Shown: positions 1 to 8,784, counted from the first letter of the stretch. The stretch: 64,000 nucleotides of DNA from Caballeronia sp. Lep1P3 (GCF_022879595.1 NZ_CP084268.1:1-64000), one strand, 5' to 3'. Numbers and translations are program-made. Notes: generated by a model from the sequence alone, not told the origin.

Positions 1-180
1 GAAGCAAGGTTATCTTCTTATGATCTTGATGTAAATAACCGTTTCCGTAATTTCTTCTAGACAATTCGCCGGTCAGAAAAAATTGCCTGACGGTGCTTTG
101 CGTTGATTCGCCTTGCCGTTAGCGATACCCTTAAAACGTTCTTCATCGTCGGATGCTGGTCAACCCGGAGACAACGTTCC

Positions 181-636
181 GTGAAGCGCGCCTGGGCTTT
201 CTCCTGCTTCGTCGTCTTAAGCGCGGTCCTCGCCGGATGCGGCAAGGATGGATCGCGAAACCCAACGCAGGACGCCAGTGCATCGGCGAGTCAGGCGCCG
301 GGGCAGGCGGGATCGGCTGCAAGCGGCGCGCTTGCGGCATCGGGGGCGTTAGGAACTGTCGCCACGGCGCAATTACCGGGGGAAGCGGCGGAAACGCTGC
401 GTCTGATCAAAGCGGGCGGTCCATTCCCTTTCGGCGAGGACGGCGTCCTATTTCGCAACAGCGCCGTGTTGCTTCCGCAGCATCCGCGCGGTTATTACCG
501 CGCATATACGGTCAGAACGCCCGGCTCGACGGATCGCGGCCAGCGGCGCATCGTCTGCGGTGGACCGCGCAGGCAGACAGGCGACTGCTATTACACCGAC
601 GATTACTACGTCACGTTCAAGCGCATCGCGGGGTGA
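181..636 (+). CDS. Barnase-family (microbial ribonuclease N1/T1 fold) lipoprotein, probably catalytically altered
   Basis: A 151-residue protein starting at GTG 181, chosen because GGAG lies at 167-170 and the start is followed directly by a lipoprotein signal peptide with lipobox LAGC (Cys20). A low-complexity Ala/Ser/Gly linker (about 25-65) leads to a C-terminal barnase-like domain (about 65-149), recognised by FPFGEDGVLFRN, LLPQHPRGYYRAYTV and YYTDDYYVTF. The two arginines of the family active site appear kept (R119, R123). The usual Glu in the YYREYTV motif is Ala108, and the usual catalytic His in TDHY is Tyr142. Cys126 and Cys136 may form a disulfide. No barstar-type inhibitor gene follows. 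The fold is a confident call; loss of RNase activity is an inference. Confidence 0.8.
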   Translation: MKRAWAFSCFVVLSAVLAGCGKDGSRNPTQDASASASQAPGQAGSAASGALAASGALGTVATAQLPGEAAETLRLIKAGGPFPFGEDGVLFRNSAVLLPQHPRGYYRAYTVRTPGSTDRGQRRIVCGGPRRQTGDCYYTDDYYVTFKRIAG

Positions 637-747
637 GGAACGCGCGGCATTCTCTCCGCGAAGAATCCGCTATTCGATTTCTGATTAAGCGGTGATCACG
701 CTTGCAGACACCTGAAGAAATTACGCGCTCTAGCCGCTAGCGAACAT

Positions 748-779
748 CGCCCGGTCGCAATGATGCTTGCGATCGGGCG
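748..779. terminator. Hairpin between convergent genes
   Basis: CGCCCGGTCGCAA and TTGCGATCGGGCG form a 13-bp stem with one G-T wobble around the loop TGATGC. It sits between the stop of the barnase-like gene and the stop of the small secreted protein on the other strand, so it could act as a bidirectional terminator. There is no clear T-run on either side. Confidence 0.5.
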
Positions 780-796
780 ATCGAACGCAAGCCGCG

Positions 797-1114
797 TTAT
801 TGACCGGCTGCGGGCGAAACCACGCTAGGCGTTGCGAGCGTGTTGTTGCTCTTCGGAGCGCTCGTTGCCGAGCTGGAAGTGCTATTCGTGCTACTGGGCA
901 GGCCGGTGTTCGGCGATCTTGCGCCCATGCCGCTCTCCGAATTGGTCGTGCCCGGCGTGCCGTAGCCGCCGGTCGCACCGTTCACCTGATTGGCCGGGCT
1001 GGCCGTGCTGCCGGTGGAACCGCCGCCGTTCGAACCGCCGGCCTGTGCATAAGCGCCGCCCGATAGCGTGACTGCGGCAATGGCTGCGATCAATGCCCTA
1101 GTTGCCTTGCTCAT
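797..1114 (-). CDS. Small secreted Gly/Ser/Thr/Asn-rich hypothetical protein
   Basis: A 105-residue protein with a clear Sec signal peptide (MSKATRALIAAIAAVTLSGG, then AYAQA) and a low-complexity mature part rich in Gly, Ser, Thr and Asn. It has no cysteine and no recognisable domain. The start has GAGGGA upstream on the minus strand. Short secreted proteins of this composition are common in Burkholderiaceae and have no assigned role. It is convergent with the upstream barnase-like gene, separated by the hairpin at 748-779. No function can be assigned. Confidence 0.65.
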   Translation of the reverse strand: MSKATRALIAAIAAVTLSGGAYAQAGGSNGGGSTGSTASPANQVNGATGGYGTPGTTNSESGMGARSPNTGLPSSTNSTSSSATSAPKSNNTLATPSVVSPAAGQ

Positions 1115-1508
1115 GACTCGTCCCTCCTTGATCGGAATGGAAGATGGAAGCAGACGGTCGCCGCCTGCTTGGTCATAGCCGTTGCAAACGCCGTGCCGCG
1201 TGTCGATGAAACCATCGCATGTAATTCAATCGGGCAAGCGAATTTGCTGCGGTGTCCTTTCGATTCGTCGATACCTTAGCGTTGGCTTCCTTTATAAGCG
1301 GTGAGTCGATGCTTGAGAATGGCAGCGGCGTCATGTTTCTTGAGCGTCAATTCGAAAAAGCCGCTTCTCCGTCAGCATCACGGGCGAGCGATCTTTGAGG
1401 GTTTCAATGTGGCGACTCACAGAAATAACTTCGCCTTGGTTCGGCTTACGGCGGCGCTATGATCGATCGCATTCAGATAACCCTAGGCGTGTCAGCGACA
1501 GCCACGTA
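1115..1508. other. Intergenic stretch without a recognised gene
   Basis: About 390 bases between the start of the small secreted protein (minus strand) and the 3-prime end of the LysR gene. The short open frames here do not resemble proteins. It presumably holds the promoter of the secreted protein; nothing else was recognised. Confidence 0.5.
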
Positions 1509-2426
1509 TCAGCCCCGGGGTTCGGCGCCGACGAGCTTCACAAACGCTTCTCTGACATCCGCGCAGAAAGTCTCGGCGACCACGGGCATCGGCTGCGCCG
1601 CGTTAGTTACGATGTAGAAGTGGTCCTGCACCGCGGGTGCGAAGCGCTTCACGGCTACGCGCTCGCGTGCATAGGCCGCGGTGACAGGATCGATCAGTGC
1701 GACACCCGCTCCGTTTGCCACGAGCGATACGATTGCCTGCGATAACTGCGCCTCGATCACGAGATCGCGCGAGACGCCCGCCTCGACGAACACGCGGTCG
1801 ATCGCGCTGCGTGCGTCGAAGCTCTGCGGATACGAGACGAAGCGTTCGCCGCGCAAATCGGCGGGACGCAAGGACGCGCGGCGCGCGAGACGATGCTTGC
1901 GCGGCACGATACACCGCATCGCTGCATTCGCGAGCCGTTCGCTCTTCACCGCTGGATGAGGAATCGGCTCGGCGATCAGCCCGACATCGCACTGGCCGGA
2001 TGCGACCTTCTCGACGACCGTCGTCGCGCTATGTGCCAGCAGACTCACGTCGATGCCCTTGTGATGCTCGACGAAGCGTGCGATCACGCTCGGCAACAAG
2101 TCCAGCGCGACGGCAGGCGAACCCGCGACGCGCAGCGAGCCGCGCCGCATCGCGCGAATCTGCTGCGCCGCGAGTGCAATGCGATCCATCCCGACGAACG
2201 CGCGCTCGACTTCCTCGAAAAGTACACGCGCTTCGGCGGTCGGCAGAAGCCTGCCCTGCTGGCGGTCGAACAGCACGAAGTCGACGCGCGCCTCCAGGTC
2301 GGCGATAAGTCTGCTCACGGCGGGTTGTGAAATATGAAGCGATTCGGCGGCGCCCGTCACCGTGTGGCGCAACATCACCGCGCGAAAGGCTTCGATCTGG
2401 CGAATCTTGAGTCCGTTCGTGTCCAT
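1509..2426 (-). CDS. LysR-family transcriptional regulator
   Basis: A 305-residue LysR-type regulator: N-terminal winged HTH (about 8-65; AESLHISQPAVSRLIADLE is the recognition region) and a C-terminal periplasmic-binding-protein-like effector domain (about 95-295). It is divergent from the FAD/2Fe-2S/FAD dehydrogenase operon beginning at 2527, with exactly 100 bases between starts. That is the classical arrangement for a LysR activator of the adjacent catabolic operon. It resembles the LysR at 46107-46991 in the HTH region (both have AFRAVML). The amino acid or opine-like ligand is unknown. Confidence 0.9.
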   Translation of the reverse strand: MDTNGLKIRQIEAFRAVMLRHTVTGAAESLHISQPAVSRLIADLEARVDFVLFDRQQGRLLPTAEARVLFEEVERAFVGMDRIALAAQQIRAMRRGSLRVAGSPAVALDLLPSVIARFVEHHKGIDVSLLAHSATTVVEKVASGQCDVGLIAEPIPHPAVKSERLANAAMRCIVPRKHRLARRASLRPADLRGERFVSYPQSFDARSAIDRVFVEAGVSRDLVIEAQLSQAIVSLVANGAGVALIDPVTAAYARERVAVKRFAPAVQDHFYIVTNAAQPMPVVAETFCADVREAFVKLVGAEPRG

Positions 2427-2526
2427 AACATTGGATTATAGGGGACGCACGATTTGGCATTTGACGCCGAATTTTGCCTTGCGCAAAGTCGCTTATCGAT
2501 CTTCAGAGACGCGGGAAACGCTTTCG
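2427..2526. promoter_or_regulatory. Divergent LysR/oxidoreductase control region
   Basis: A 100-base intergenic region between a LysR gene and the operon it probably controls. It is more AT-rich than its flanks and holds GGCATTTGACGCCGAATTTTGCC (about 2455-2480), an imperfect inverted repeat (GGCA...TGCC) with the T-N11-A form typical of LysR boxes. Promoter hexamers were not assigned. Confidence 0.4.
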
Positions 2527-3672
2527 ATGCAGGCTACTCAGGCCCATAACACGGCGGGCCACTTCGACGTCGTGGTGGCAGGCGGCGGACTCGTCGGCAC
2601 CGCCATCGCCTACGGGATCGCGCGCGCAGGCAAGCGCGTGGCCATGTGCGACGGCGCCGACTCGGCGCATCGCGCTGCACGCGGCAACTTCGGGCTCGTG
2701 TGGGTACAGGGCAAAGGCGGACGCTGCCTGCCTTACGCGCTATGGTCGCGCGAGTCGTCGGAGCGCTGGGGCGCATTCGCGGCGCAGTTGCGGCGCGATA
2801 CCGGTGTCGATGCCGGCTTCGAGAGGCCCGGCGGCGTCGAACTGTGCGAGACCGCGGAACAGCTGGATGCCGGGCGTCGACTGCTCGAATCGATCCGCGC
2901 GCAGGACGCGTCGCTCACCTATGAAGTGCTCGACATGAAGGCGCTCAAGGCGCGCGTGCCGAGCGCATCGGACGCGCTGGCCGGGGCGCTGTATTCGCCG
3001 CATGACGGCCACGCGAGCCCGCTTTACACGCTGCGCGCCATGCAGCAGGCCTTCCAGCTTCACGGCGGCGCGTATCTGCCGAACAACGAAGTCAAGGAGA
3101 TTCGACCGCGTGCGGGCCGCTTCGAGATCGACACCGCGAGCGGCACGCTCGAAGCAGAACGCGTCGTGCTCGCCGCGGGTCTCGACAACGCGCGCCTTGC
3201 GCCGATGGTCGGCATGCACGCGCCCATCACGCCGTTGCGCGGTCAGATCATGGTGACCGAGCGGCTCGCGCCGTTTCTCGACTACCCGACGCTCGTCGTG
3301 CGTCAGACGCCCGAGGGCTCGGTGCTCCTCGGCGATTCGGCGGAACAGGTCGGCTTCGACGACGGCCAGACGCGCGCCGTGATGAGCGATATTGCGCGCC
3401 GCGCCCGCACCGCTTTCCCGCTGCTGGCTCATGCGCGCATCGTGCGGTCGTGGGGCGCGCTGCGCATCATGACGCCCGACGGCCTGCCGGTCTACGAGGA
3501 ATCGTCGGCGCATCCGGGGGCGTTCATCGCAATCTGCCATAGCGGCGTGACCCTCGCCGCGGCTCACGCGGACGTCATCGCGCCGTGGATCGCGGGCGGC
3601 GACAAGCCCGCCATTCTTCATCCTTTCGTCGCGACACGCTTTTCGAATCCGACCGATGCCCACGCTCTTTGA
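2527..3672 (+). CDS. FAD-dependent D-amino-acid/opine-type dehydrogenase subunit (DadA/HcnC/OoxB family)
   Basis: A 381-residue DAO-fold flavoprotein. The start at ATG 2527 has GGGAAA just upstream and puts the Rossmann GGGLVG (19-24) at the normal distance from the N-terminus. The C-terminal GVTLAAAHAD matches the family FAD-contacting end. It is the first gene of a tightly packed trio with a small 2Fe-2S protein and a large pyridine-nucleotide-type flavoprotein. This organisation is known from hydrogen cyanide synthase HcnABC, octopine/nopaline oxidase and heterotrimeric D-hydroxyproline dehydrogenase. The expected reaction is oxidation of an amino acid or N-substituted amino acid to an imine, with electrons passed to the respiratory chain. 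The substrate is not determined by sequence. It overlaps the next gene by 17 bases. Confidence 0.88.
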   Translation: MQATQAHNTAGHFDVVVAGGGLVGTAIAYGIARAGKRVAMCDGADSAHRAARGNFGLVWVQGKGGRCLPYALWSRESSERWGAFAAQLRRDTGVDAGFERPGGVELCETAEQLDAGRRLLESIRAQDASLTYEVLDMKALKARVPSASDALAGALYSPHDGHASPLYTLRAMQQAFQLHGGAYLPNNEVKEIRPRAGRFEIDTASGTLEAERVVLAAGLDNARLAPMVGMHAPITPLRGQIMVTERLAPFLDYPTLVVRQTPEGSVLLGDSAEQVGFDDGQTRAVMSDIARRARTAFPLLAHARIVRSWGALRIMTPDGLPVYEESSAHPGAFIAICHSGVTLAAAHADVIAPWIAGGDKPAILHPFVATRFSNPTDAHAL

Positions 3673-3958
3673 ACCACTTCGCACCTTGCCGGCGCGCACG
3701 ATCCGCATCGACATCGACGGTCGTGAGCGGCAGGTGCCGACGCATTACTCGATCGCCGCCGCGCTGCTCGAAAGCGGCGCAGCCGCGTGCCGCACGACGC
3801 CCGTTAGCAACGCGCCGCGCGGCCCGTTCTGCATGATGGGCGTGTGCTTCGACTGCCTCGTCGAAGTCGATGGCGTGCCGAACGTGCAAGCGTGCATGAC
3901 GCGCGTGCGCGACGGCATGCGCGTTCGCGCGATGGCCGGCAAGGCGAGGCTCGAATGA
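3656..3958 (+). CDS. Small 2Fe-2S ferredoxin-like subunit of the dehydrogenase complex
   Basis: A 100-residue protein with the pattern C59-x4-C64-x2-C67-x12-C80, a plant-type 2Fe-2S cluster motif, in a short Fer2_4 domain. This matches the small subunit of HcnA/OoxC/LhpE-type heterotrimers. Such subunits carry electrons between the two flavoproteins. The ATG at 3656 lies inside the end of the preceding gene, and its stop overlaps the start of the next gene as ATGA, so all three are translationally coupled. Confidence 0.88.
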   Translation: MPTLFEPLRTLPARTIRIDIDGRERQVPTHYSIAAALLESGAAACRTTPVSNAPRGPFCMMGVCFDCLVEVDGVPNVQACMTRVRDGMRVRAMAGKARLE

Positions 3959-5412
3959 CGCACAGCCCGACGCAAGCGAAGTGCGATCTTCTGATCGTCG
4001 GCGCGGGCCCGGCGGGCATGTCGGCGGCCATCGAGGCGCGCGCCGCGGGTCTCGATGTCGTCGTGGCCGACGAAGGCGAAGCGCCCGGCGGCCAGATCTA
4101 TCGCGCGGCTGCGCAATCGCCGCTCACCGATGCGCGCGTCCTCGGTGACGACTATCTCGCGGGGCGCGCGCTCATCGAGCGTTTCAGCGCGAGCGGCGCG
4201 AAGCATCTCGCGCAATCCGTGGTCTGGCAGATCGCGTTCGAAAGCGGCGATATCGTCGCGATGCTGACGCGCCGTCCACAGGACGGCCACGGGGGTACGT
4301 TGCAGGTGACGGCGCGTGCCGTGCTCGTCGCGACCGGCGCGCAGGAACGTCCGTGGCCCGTGCGCGGATGGACGCTGCCGGGCGTGCTGGGCGTCGGTGC
4401 GGCGCAGACGCTGCTCAAGTCCTCGGGGCTCGCGCCGTCTCAGGATGCGGTGCTCGCGGGCAGCGGGCCGTTGTTGTGGCTGTTCGCATCGCAGTTGCTG
4501 CAAGCGGGGCGCCGCGTGGCCGCAATCGTCGACACGACGCCCCGCGACGCGTGGCACGCCGCGATGCCGCACGCGTTGCCCGCGTTAGCCGGCGCGGACT
4601 ATCTGCTGAAAGGCCTGCGCATGATACGCACGGTGAAGGGCGCCGGCATTGCCGTGCATGGCGGCGCGAGCGCGTTCTCGATCGAGGGCGATGGCCGTGC
4701 CGAACGCGTGCGTTTCGTCGATGCGAGCGGCGCACAGCGTGTGATCGAGACGCCGCTCGTGCTGCTTCATCAGGGCGTCATTCCATCGACGCAACTGCCG
4801 CGCTCGCTCGGCTGCGCGCACGAATGGGACAAGTCGTCGGCATGCTGGCGTCCTCGCACGGATGCGCGCGGGCGCGGCAGTGTCGAGCGCGTCTGGATTG
4901 CGGGCGATGGCGCGGGCATCGGCGGCGCGAAGGCCGCGGCGCACGCGGGCACGCTCGCGGCGCTCGATATCGCGCGTGAACTGGGCATGCTGGACGCCCC
5001 ATCGCGCGATGCCCGCAGCCGCCCCGCGTTGCGCGCGATGAAGCGCCACCTCGCCGTGCGTCCGCTGCTCGATGCGCTCTACACGCCGCCCGCCGCGCTG
5101 CGCCGTCCTGATGACGAGGTCGTCGTCTGCCGGTGCGAAGAGATCAGCGCGGGCGAGATTCGCCGGATCGCGGCGCTCGGCTGTCAGGGACCGAATCAGA
5201 TTAAGGCGTTTTCGCGCTGCGGCATGGGCCCGTGTCAGGGCCGATGGTGCGGCACCACGGTGAGCGAGTTGATCGCGCAGGTGCAGGAACGGCCTGTCGG
5301 CGATGTCGGCTATTACCGCATCCGCGCGCCGATCAAGCCTGTCACGGTGGACGAAATCGCCGATTCCATCACGCTCGACGACGACTTCACGCGCGGTGAA
5401 TTCCCGAGCTGA
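3955..5412 (+). CDS. FAD/NAD(P)-dependent oxidoreductase large subunit with BFD-like Fe-S domain (HcnB/OoxA family)
   Basis: A 485-residue flavoprotein. The start is the ATG that overlaps the preceding stop (ATGA). The N-terminal Rossmann motif is GAGPAG (16-21). A second dinucleotide-binding region lies around 165-200, followed by a C-terminal bacterioferritin-ferredoxin-like cluster domain with CRCEE (392-396), Cys422, Cys427 and Cys432. In HcnB, OoxA and D-hydroxyproline dehydrogenase this subunit completes the electron path from substrate to quinone. No hydroxyproline epimerase, proline racemase or other diagnostic pathway gene lies beside it, so the substrate stays open. Confidence 0.88.
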   Translation: MTHSPTQAKCDLLIVGAGPAGMSAAIEARAAGLDVVVADEGEAPGGQIYRAAAQSPLTDARVLGDDYLAGRALIERFSASGAKHLAQSVVWQIAFESGDIVAMLTRRPQDGHGGTLQVTARAVLVATGAQERPWPVRGWTLPGVLGVGAAQTLLKSSGLAPSQDAVLAGSGPLLWLFASQLLQAGRRVAAIVDTTPRDAWHAAMPHALPALAGADYLLKGLRMIRTVKGAGIAVHGGASAFSIEGDGRAERVRFVDASGAQRVIETPLVLLHQGVIPSTQLPRSLGCAHEWDKSSACWRPRTDARGRGSVERVWIAGDGAGIGGAKAAAHAGTLAALDIARELGMLDAPSRDARSRPALRAMKRHLAVRPLLDALYTPPAALRRPDDEVVVCRCEEISAGEIRRIAALGCQGPNQIKAFSRCGMGPCQGRWCGTTVSELIAQVQERPVGDVGYYRIRAPIKPVTVDEIADSITLDDDFTRGEFPS

Positions 5413-5464
5413 CGCCGCACGTCCACGAACGAACGAACGACCTCAACCACACACGGAGCCCAGC

Positions 5465-6259
5465 ATGAAAGTCCCACGCGCGAAGATGATGTTGACCGGT
5501 GCCGCACTCGCCCTGATGGCGGTCAGCACGATGGCGGCGGCCAAGGAGTGGAACACGATCCGCGTAGGCGTCGATCCCACGTATCCGCCGTTCGAATCTG
5601 TCACGAAGGACGGCGCGGTGCAAGGCTTCGACGTCGATCTCGGCAATGCGCTGTGCGCGAAGCTCAACGCGAAGTGCGTGTGGGTGCAAAGCAGTTTCGA
5701 CGGCCTCATTCCCGGCCTGCAGGCGCGCAAGTTCGACGTGATCCTGTCGTCGATGGCCGCAAGCGAAAAGCGTCGCCAGCAGATCGACTTCACGGAGCGG
5801 CTGTATCGTAATCAGACGCGCCTGATCGCGAAGGACAGCGCGCATCTGCTGCCGGATGCATCGAAACTTGCGGGCAAGCGCGTGGCGGTCGAGCAGGGCA
5901 CGGTGCAGGAGACGTATGCACGTGAAAAGTGGGCGGCGTCGGGCGTGGACGTGGTCGCGTATCCGAGCTACGACCAGGCGTATGCGGATCTCACCGCGGG
6001 CCGCGTCGATCCCGTGTTGATGGATGCCGTGCAAGGCAAGCTCGGATTTCTGTCGACGCCGGCGGGCAAGGGCTTCGCGTTCGCGGGCGATGTCGTGTAC
6101 GACGCGAAGATCATGGGCGACGGCGACGCGGCCGGCGTGCGCAAATCGGACCCCGAACTTCGCGATGCGCTCAACGGCGCGATCGCGGACATCCTGCGCG
6201 ATGGAACGTATCGCAAGATCGAGGCGAAGTACTTCGATTTCGATATGTACGGGAAGTAA
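5465..6259 (+). CDS. Polar amino acid/opine ABC transporter substrate-binding protein (family 3)
   Basis: A 264-residue periplasmic binding protein with a signal peptide (1-about 25, ending ALMAVSTMAAA) and the family-3 start of the mature chain, IRVGVDPTYPPFES, followed by GFDVDLGNALC. The start at ATG 5465 has GGAG at 5455-5458. It lies 52 bases after the dehydrogenase trio in the same direction and probably captures the trio's substrate. Permease and ATPase genes are missing next to it, so it must share a transporter encoded elsewhere (possibly the amino-acid permease/ATPase at 30372-31863). It resembles lysine/arginine/ornithine and opine binders, but specificity cannot be called. Confidence 0.9.
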   Translation: MKVPRAKMMLTGAALALMAVSTMAAAKEWNTIRVGVDPTYPPFESVTKDGAVQGFDVDLGNALCAKLNAKCVWVQSSFDGLIPGLQARKFDVILSSMAASEKRRQQIDFTERLYRNQTRLIAKDSAHLLPDASKLAGKRVAVEQGTVQETYAREKWAASGVDVVAYPSYDQAYADLTAGRVDPVLMDAVQGKLGFLSTPAGKGFAFAGDVVYDAKIMGDGDAAGVRKSDPELRDALNGAIADILRDGTYRKIEAKYFDFDMYGK

Positions 6260-6459
6260 GGCGTGCGCGTCATGTCGTGACGAACGCGCTGATCGGGTTG
6301 GGCAAGCGGCGCTGGAATCCGGCGCATCCGCGTCGCGCGAAATCCTGCGGCGGCCGCGAGCGCTTTGCCCGATCGAAACCCGTGCAACCCCCGATTTAGC
6401 AGCGCGCACGCGCTGGCTATGATGCTGGGTCCAATATCGCTTGCGCCGCATTGCCGCAC

Positions 6460-7371
6460 ATGAAGGATGAACGCCTCGTCGAAATGAGGATTTTCAAGGC
6501 CGTCGCGGAAACGGGCGGCTTCACCGCTGCGGCGCTCATGCTCAACCTTCAGCAGCCGTATGTCAGCCGCGCGGTCTCGACGCTCGAAAAGCGCCTCGGC
6601 GTTGCGCTGCTCAGGCGCTCGACGCGCCGTCTTCAGGTGACACAGGAAGGCCATGAGTACCTCGCGCTCTGCAAGCGGATTCTCGACGAGATCGACGCGG
6701 CCGAAGCGCAGCTCTCGCGCGCGGGTCAGCACATGACCGGCAGCATCCGGGTGACGGTGGCCACGTCCTTCGGCATGGATCAGATCGTGCCGCTCATTCC
6801 GGGCTTTCTGGAGCGCTATCCAGGGCTTCGCGTGCGCCTGTCCCTATCGGACACGCTCGCGGACGTCATTGGCGAAGGATTCGATGTCGCGATCCGGATG
6901 GGCAGCCTGCAGGACTCGAATCTCGTCAGCCGCAAACTGTGTCATCTGCAACGCGTCGTGACCGCGTCGCCTTCGTATATCGCACGGCATGGCGTCCCCT
7001 CGGCGCCGGCGGATCTCGTCAACCACAATTGCCTGATGTGGGAGCCGCCGATGGATCATTTGAACCATTGGCCGTTCGTGATCGACGACGAGCTCACGTC
7101 CATGCTCATCAGCGGCAACTTCCAGACGAGCAGCGGTGTGAGTTCCGTGTACATGTGTCTTGCTGGCGTCGGCATCACGCGCATGGCGGAGCACATGGTG
7201 CTGCCGTCGATCCGCAGCAACATGCTGGTGCCGCTTTTGACCGATTTCCAGCCGAAAGACGAAACCGCGATCTATGCGCTCTATCCGCGCGATTCGTCGC
7301 TGCATCCACGCATTCGGGCCTTCATCGATTATGTTGCGGGAAAGCTCACGCGGCCGCCGTGGGCCGCCTGA
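6460..7371 (+). CDS. LysR-family transcriptional regulator
   Basis: A 303-residue LysR-type regulator. ATG 6460 (MKDERLVEM) is preferred over the in-frame TTG at 6451; a further ATG lies at 6484. The HTH occupies about 8-62 (TAAALMLNLQQPYVSRAVSTLEKRLG region) and the effector domain about 90-300. It points away from the amino-acid binding protein and converges on the MFS transporter 9 bases downstream. Its target is not obvious; the convergent MFS/aldolase pair is one possibility. Confidence 0.88.
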   Translation: MKDERLVEMRIFKAVAETGGFTAAALMLNLQQPYVSRAVSTLEKRLGVALLRRSTRRLQVTQEGHEYLALCKRILDEIDAAEAQLSRAGQHMTGSIRVTVATSFGMDQIVPLIPGFLERYPGLRVRLSLSDTLADVIGEGFDVAIRMGSLQDSNLVSRKLCHLQRVVTASPSYIARHGVPSAPADLVNHNCLMWEPPMDHLNHWPFVIDDELTSMLISGNFQTSSGVSSVYMCLAGVGITRMAEHMVLPSIRSNMLVPLLTDFQPKDETAIYALYPRDSSLHPRIRAFIDYVAGKLTRPPWAA

Positions 7372-7373
7372 GC
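7344..7373. terminator. Bidirectional terminator overlapping the LysR stop codon
   Basis: GCTCACGCGGCC and GGCCGCCTGAGC form a 12-bp stem with one mismatch around loop GCCGTG. The right arm includes the LysR stop codon (7369-7371) and is followed by AGTTTCTTTACTT. It serves two genes only 9 bases apart. Confidence 0.6.
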
Positions 7374-7380
7374 AGTTTCT

Positions 7381-8685
7381 TTACTTGTCGTCGAGCGTCT
7401 TCGGCAGGAGCATGGTCATGCCCGCGCCGAGCACAAGGAAGCCGGAGATCACGTACATCCCGACTTGCGCGTGGCCGACCAGCACATTGAGCATGCCGAC
7501 CAGATAGGGTGAAACGAAACCGGCGATATTCCCGACGGAATTGATGAATGCCAGTGCCGCCGCTACCGATGCGCCGACGAAAAGACTCGTCGGCAGCGCC
7601 CAGAAGAGCGCGACGCACGAATAGATGCCCGCCGCCGCAATGGACAGACATACCGTCGTCACGATCGGCCCTGCCGAAAGCCACATGCTCGTGGCAAGTC
7701 CCACCGCGCCGATCAGCATGAACAGCGCGAAGTGCGCGCGGCGTCCCCCGGTCCGGTCGGCGCTGCGATTCGACACGTAAAGCGCGATCGCTGCCACGAT
7801 GTTTGGCACCGCCGAATACAGCCCGATAGAAAGCGGGTCCATCACGCCGCTTCGCTTGATGAGCGAGGGCATCCAGAAGCCGAGCGCGTAGAGGCCCATG
7901 ATGAGACAGAAGAAGATCGCGCAAAACTCCCACAGCTTCCGGTTGGCGAGAAACGCGCGCACGCTCGGATGATCGATCTTGCCTGCGTTCTCCGCGCGGA
8001 TCTCGGCCAATACGTTGTGGCGCTCGTCTTCGTTGATCCATCGCGAGTACGCGGGATCGTCGTCGAGAAACGCAAGCACGACGAACGCGAGCACGACGGC
8101 CGGAATCGCTTCGATCAGAAAGAGCCATTGCCAGGCGGCCAGGTGACCGTTGCCGGAGAACGCATGCAGGATATAGCCGGAGATCGGGCCGCCGACGACG
8201 AAGGCGAGCGGTGCGCCCATCACGTAGATGGACATCGCCCGGCCGCGATAGCGGGCCGGAAACCATAGCGTGAGCAGATACATGATCGCGGGCGCGAAGC
8301 CGGCTTCGGCCGCGCCGAGCAGGAAGCGCGCAACGTAGAACTGCATCGGCGTCTTTACGAAGATCATCGTCGCCGAGATCACGCCCCACGTCAGCATGAT
8401 GCGCGCGATCCATTTACGCGCGCCAACCTTGCGCATGACGAGGTTGCTCGGCACCTCGAAGAAGAAATACCCCGCGAAAAAAATACCCGAGCCGAGACCG
8501 TAGATCGCGTCATCGAAACGCAGTGCGTCCAGCATCTGCAGTTTCGCAAAGCCGACGTTGACACGATCGAGATAGGCGACCAGATAACAGACTAGCAAGA
8601 GCGGCAAAAGTCGCCAGTAGGCTCGGTAGTAAGTGCGGCTCATGTCCGTCTGTCTGACGGCTTCTTCGCCATATAGCGCGTCCAT
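7381..8685 (-). CDS. MFS transporter, anion:cation symporter (ACS) type
   Basis: A 434-residue major facilitator with about 12 predicted transmembrane segments. The start is ATG 8685, because GGAG lies 6 bases upstream; in-frame ATGs further upstream lack such a site. The loop between helices 2 and 3 (family signature area, near NLVMRKVGARKW) and YFFFEVPSN are typical of ACS-family tartrate, galactarate and phthalate carriers. It lies directly downstream of a class II aldolase on the same strand (about 100 bases), so it may import the aldolase-pathway substrate, probably an organic or sugar acid. The C-terminus converges on a LysR gene. Confidence 0.88.
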   Translation of the reverse strand: MDALYGEEAVRQTDMSRTYYRAYWRLLPLLLVCYLVAYLDRVNVGFAKLQMLDALRFDDAIYGLGSGIFFAGYFFFEVPSNLVMRKVGARKWIARIMLTWGVISATMIFVKTPMQFYVARFLLGAAEAGFAPAIMYLLTLWFPARYRGRAMSIYVMGAPLAFVVGGPISGYILHAFSGNGHLAAWQWLFLIEAIPAVVLAFVVLAFLDDDPAYSRWINEDERHNVLAEIRAENAGKIDHPSVRAFLANRKLWEFCAIFFCLIMGLYALGFWMPSLIKRSGVMDPLSIGLYSAVPNIVAAIALYVSNRSADRTGGRRAHFALFMLIGAVGLATSMWLSAGPIVTTVCLSIAAAGIYSCVALFWALPTSLFVGASVAAALAFINSVGNIAGFVSPYLVGMLNVLVGHAQVGMYVISGFLVLGAGMTMLLPKTLDDK

Positions 8686-8784
8686 GCATGTCTCCATATA
8701 GATATTCTCGAGCGCTTTCGTGCGGCATGCGCGGGTTCGTTCCGGTCCGCGCATGCCGCCGCCGTACTTCGGAACTCCGGTGCC

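Noticed and set aside
181..1114. Barnase-like gene plus adjacent small gene as a toxin-antitoxin pair
   Set aside because: The neighbour is a secreted low-complexity protein on the opposite strand without any barstar feature, and the RNase active site looks impaired.
1395..1745. Plus-strand open frame of 116 codons overlapping the LysR 3-prime end
   Set aside because: It runs antisense to a clear LysR gene, has arginine-rich composition and no domain; shadow frame.
6260..6459. GTCA-TGTCG-TGAC hairpin after the amino-acid binding protein gene
   Set aside because: A stem of about four base pairs is too weak to call a terminator.
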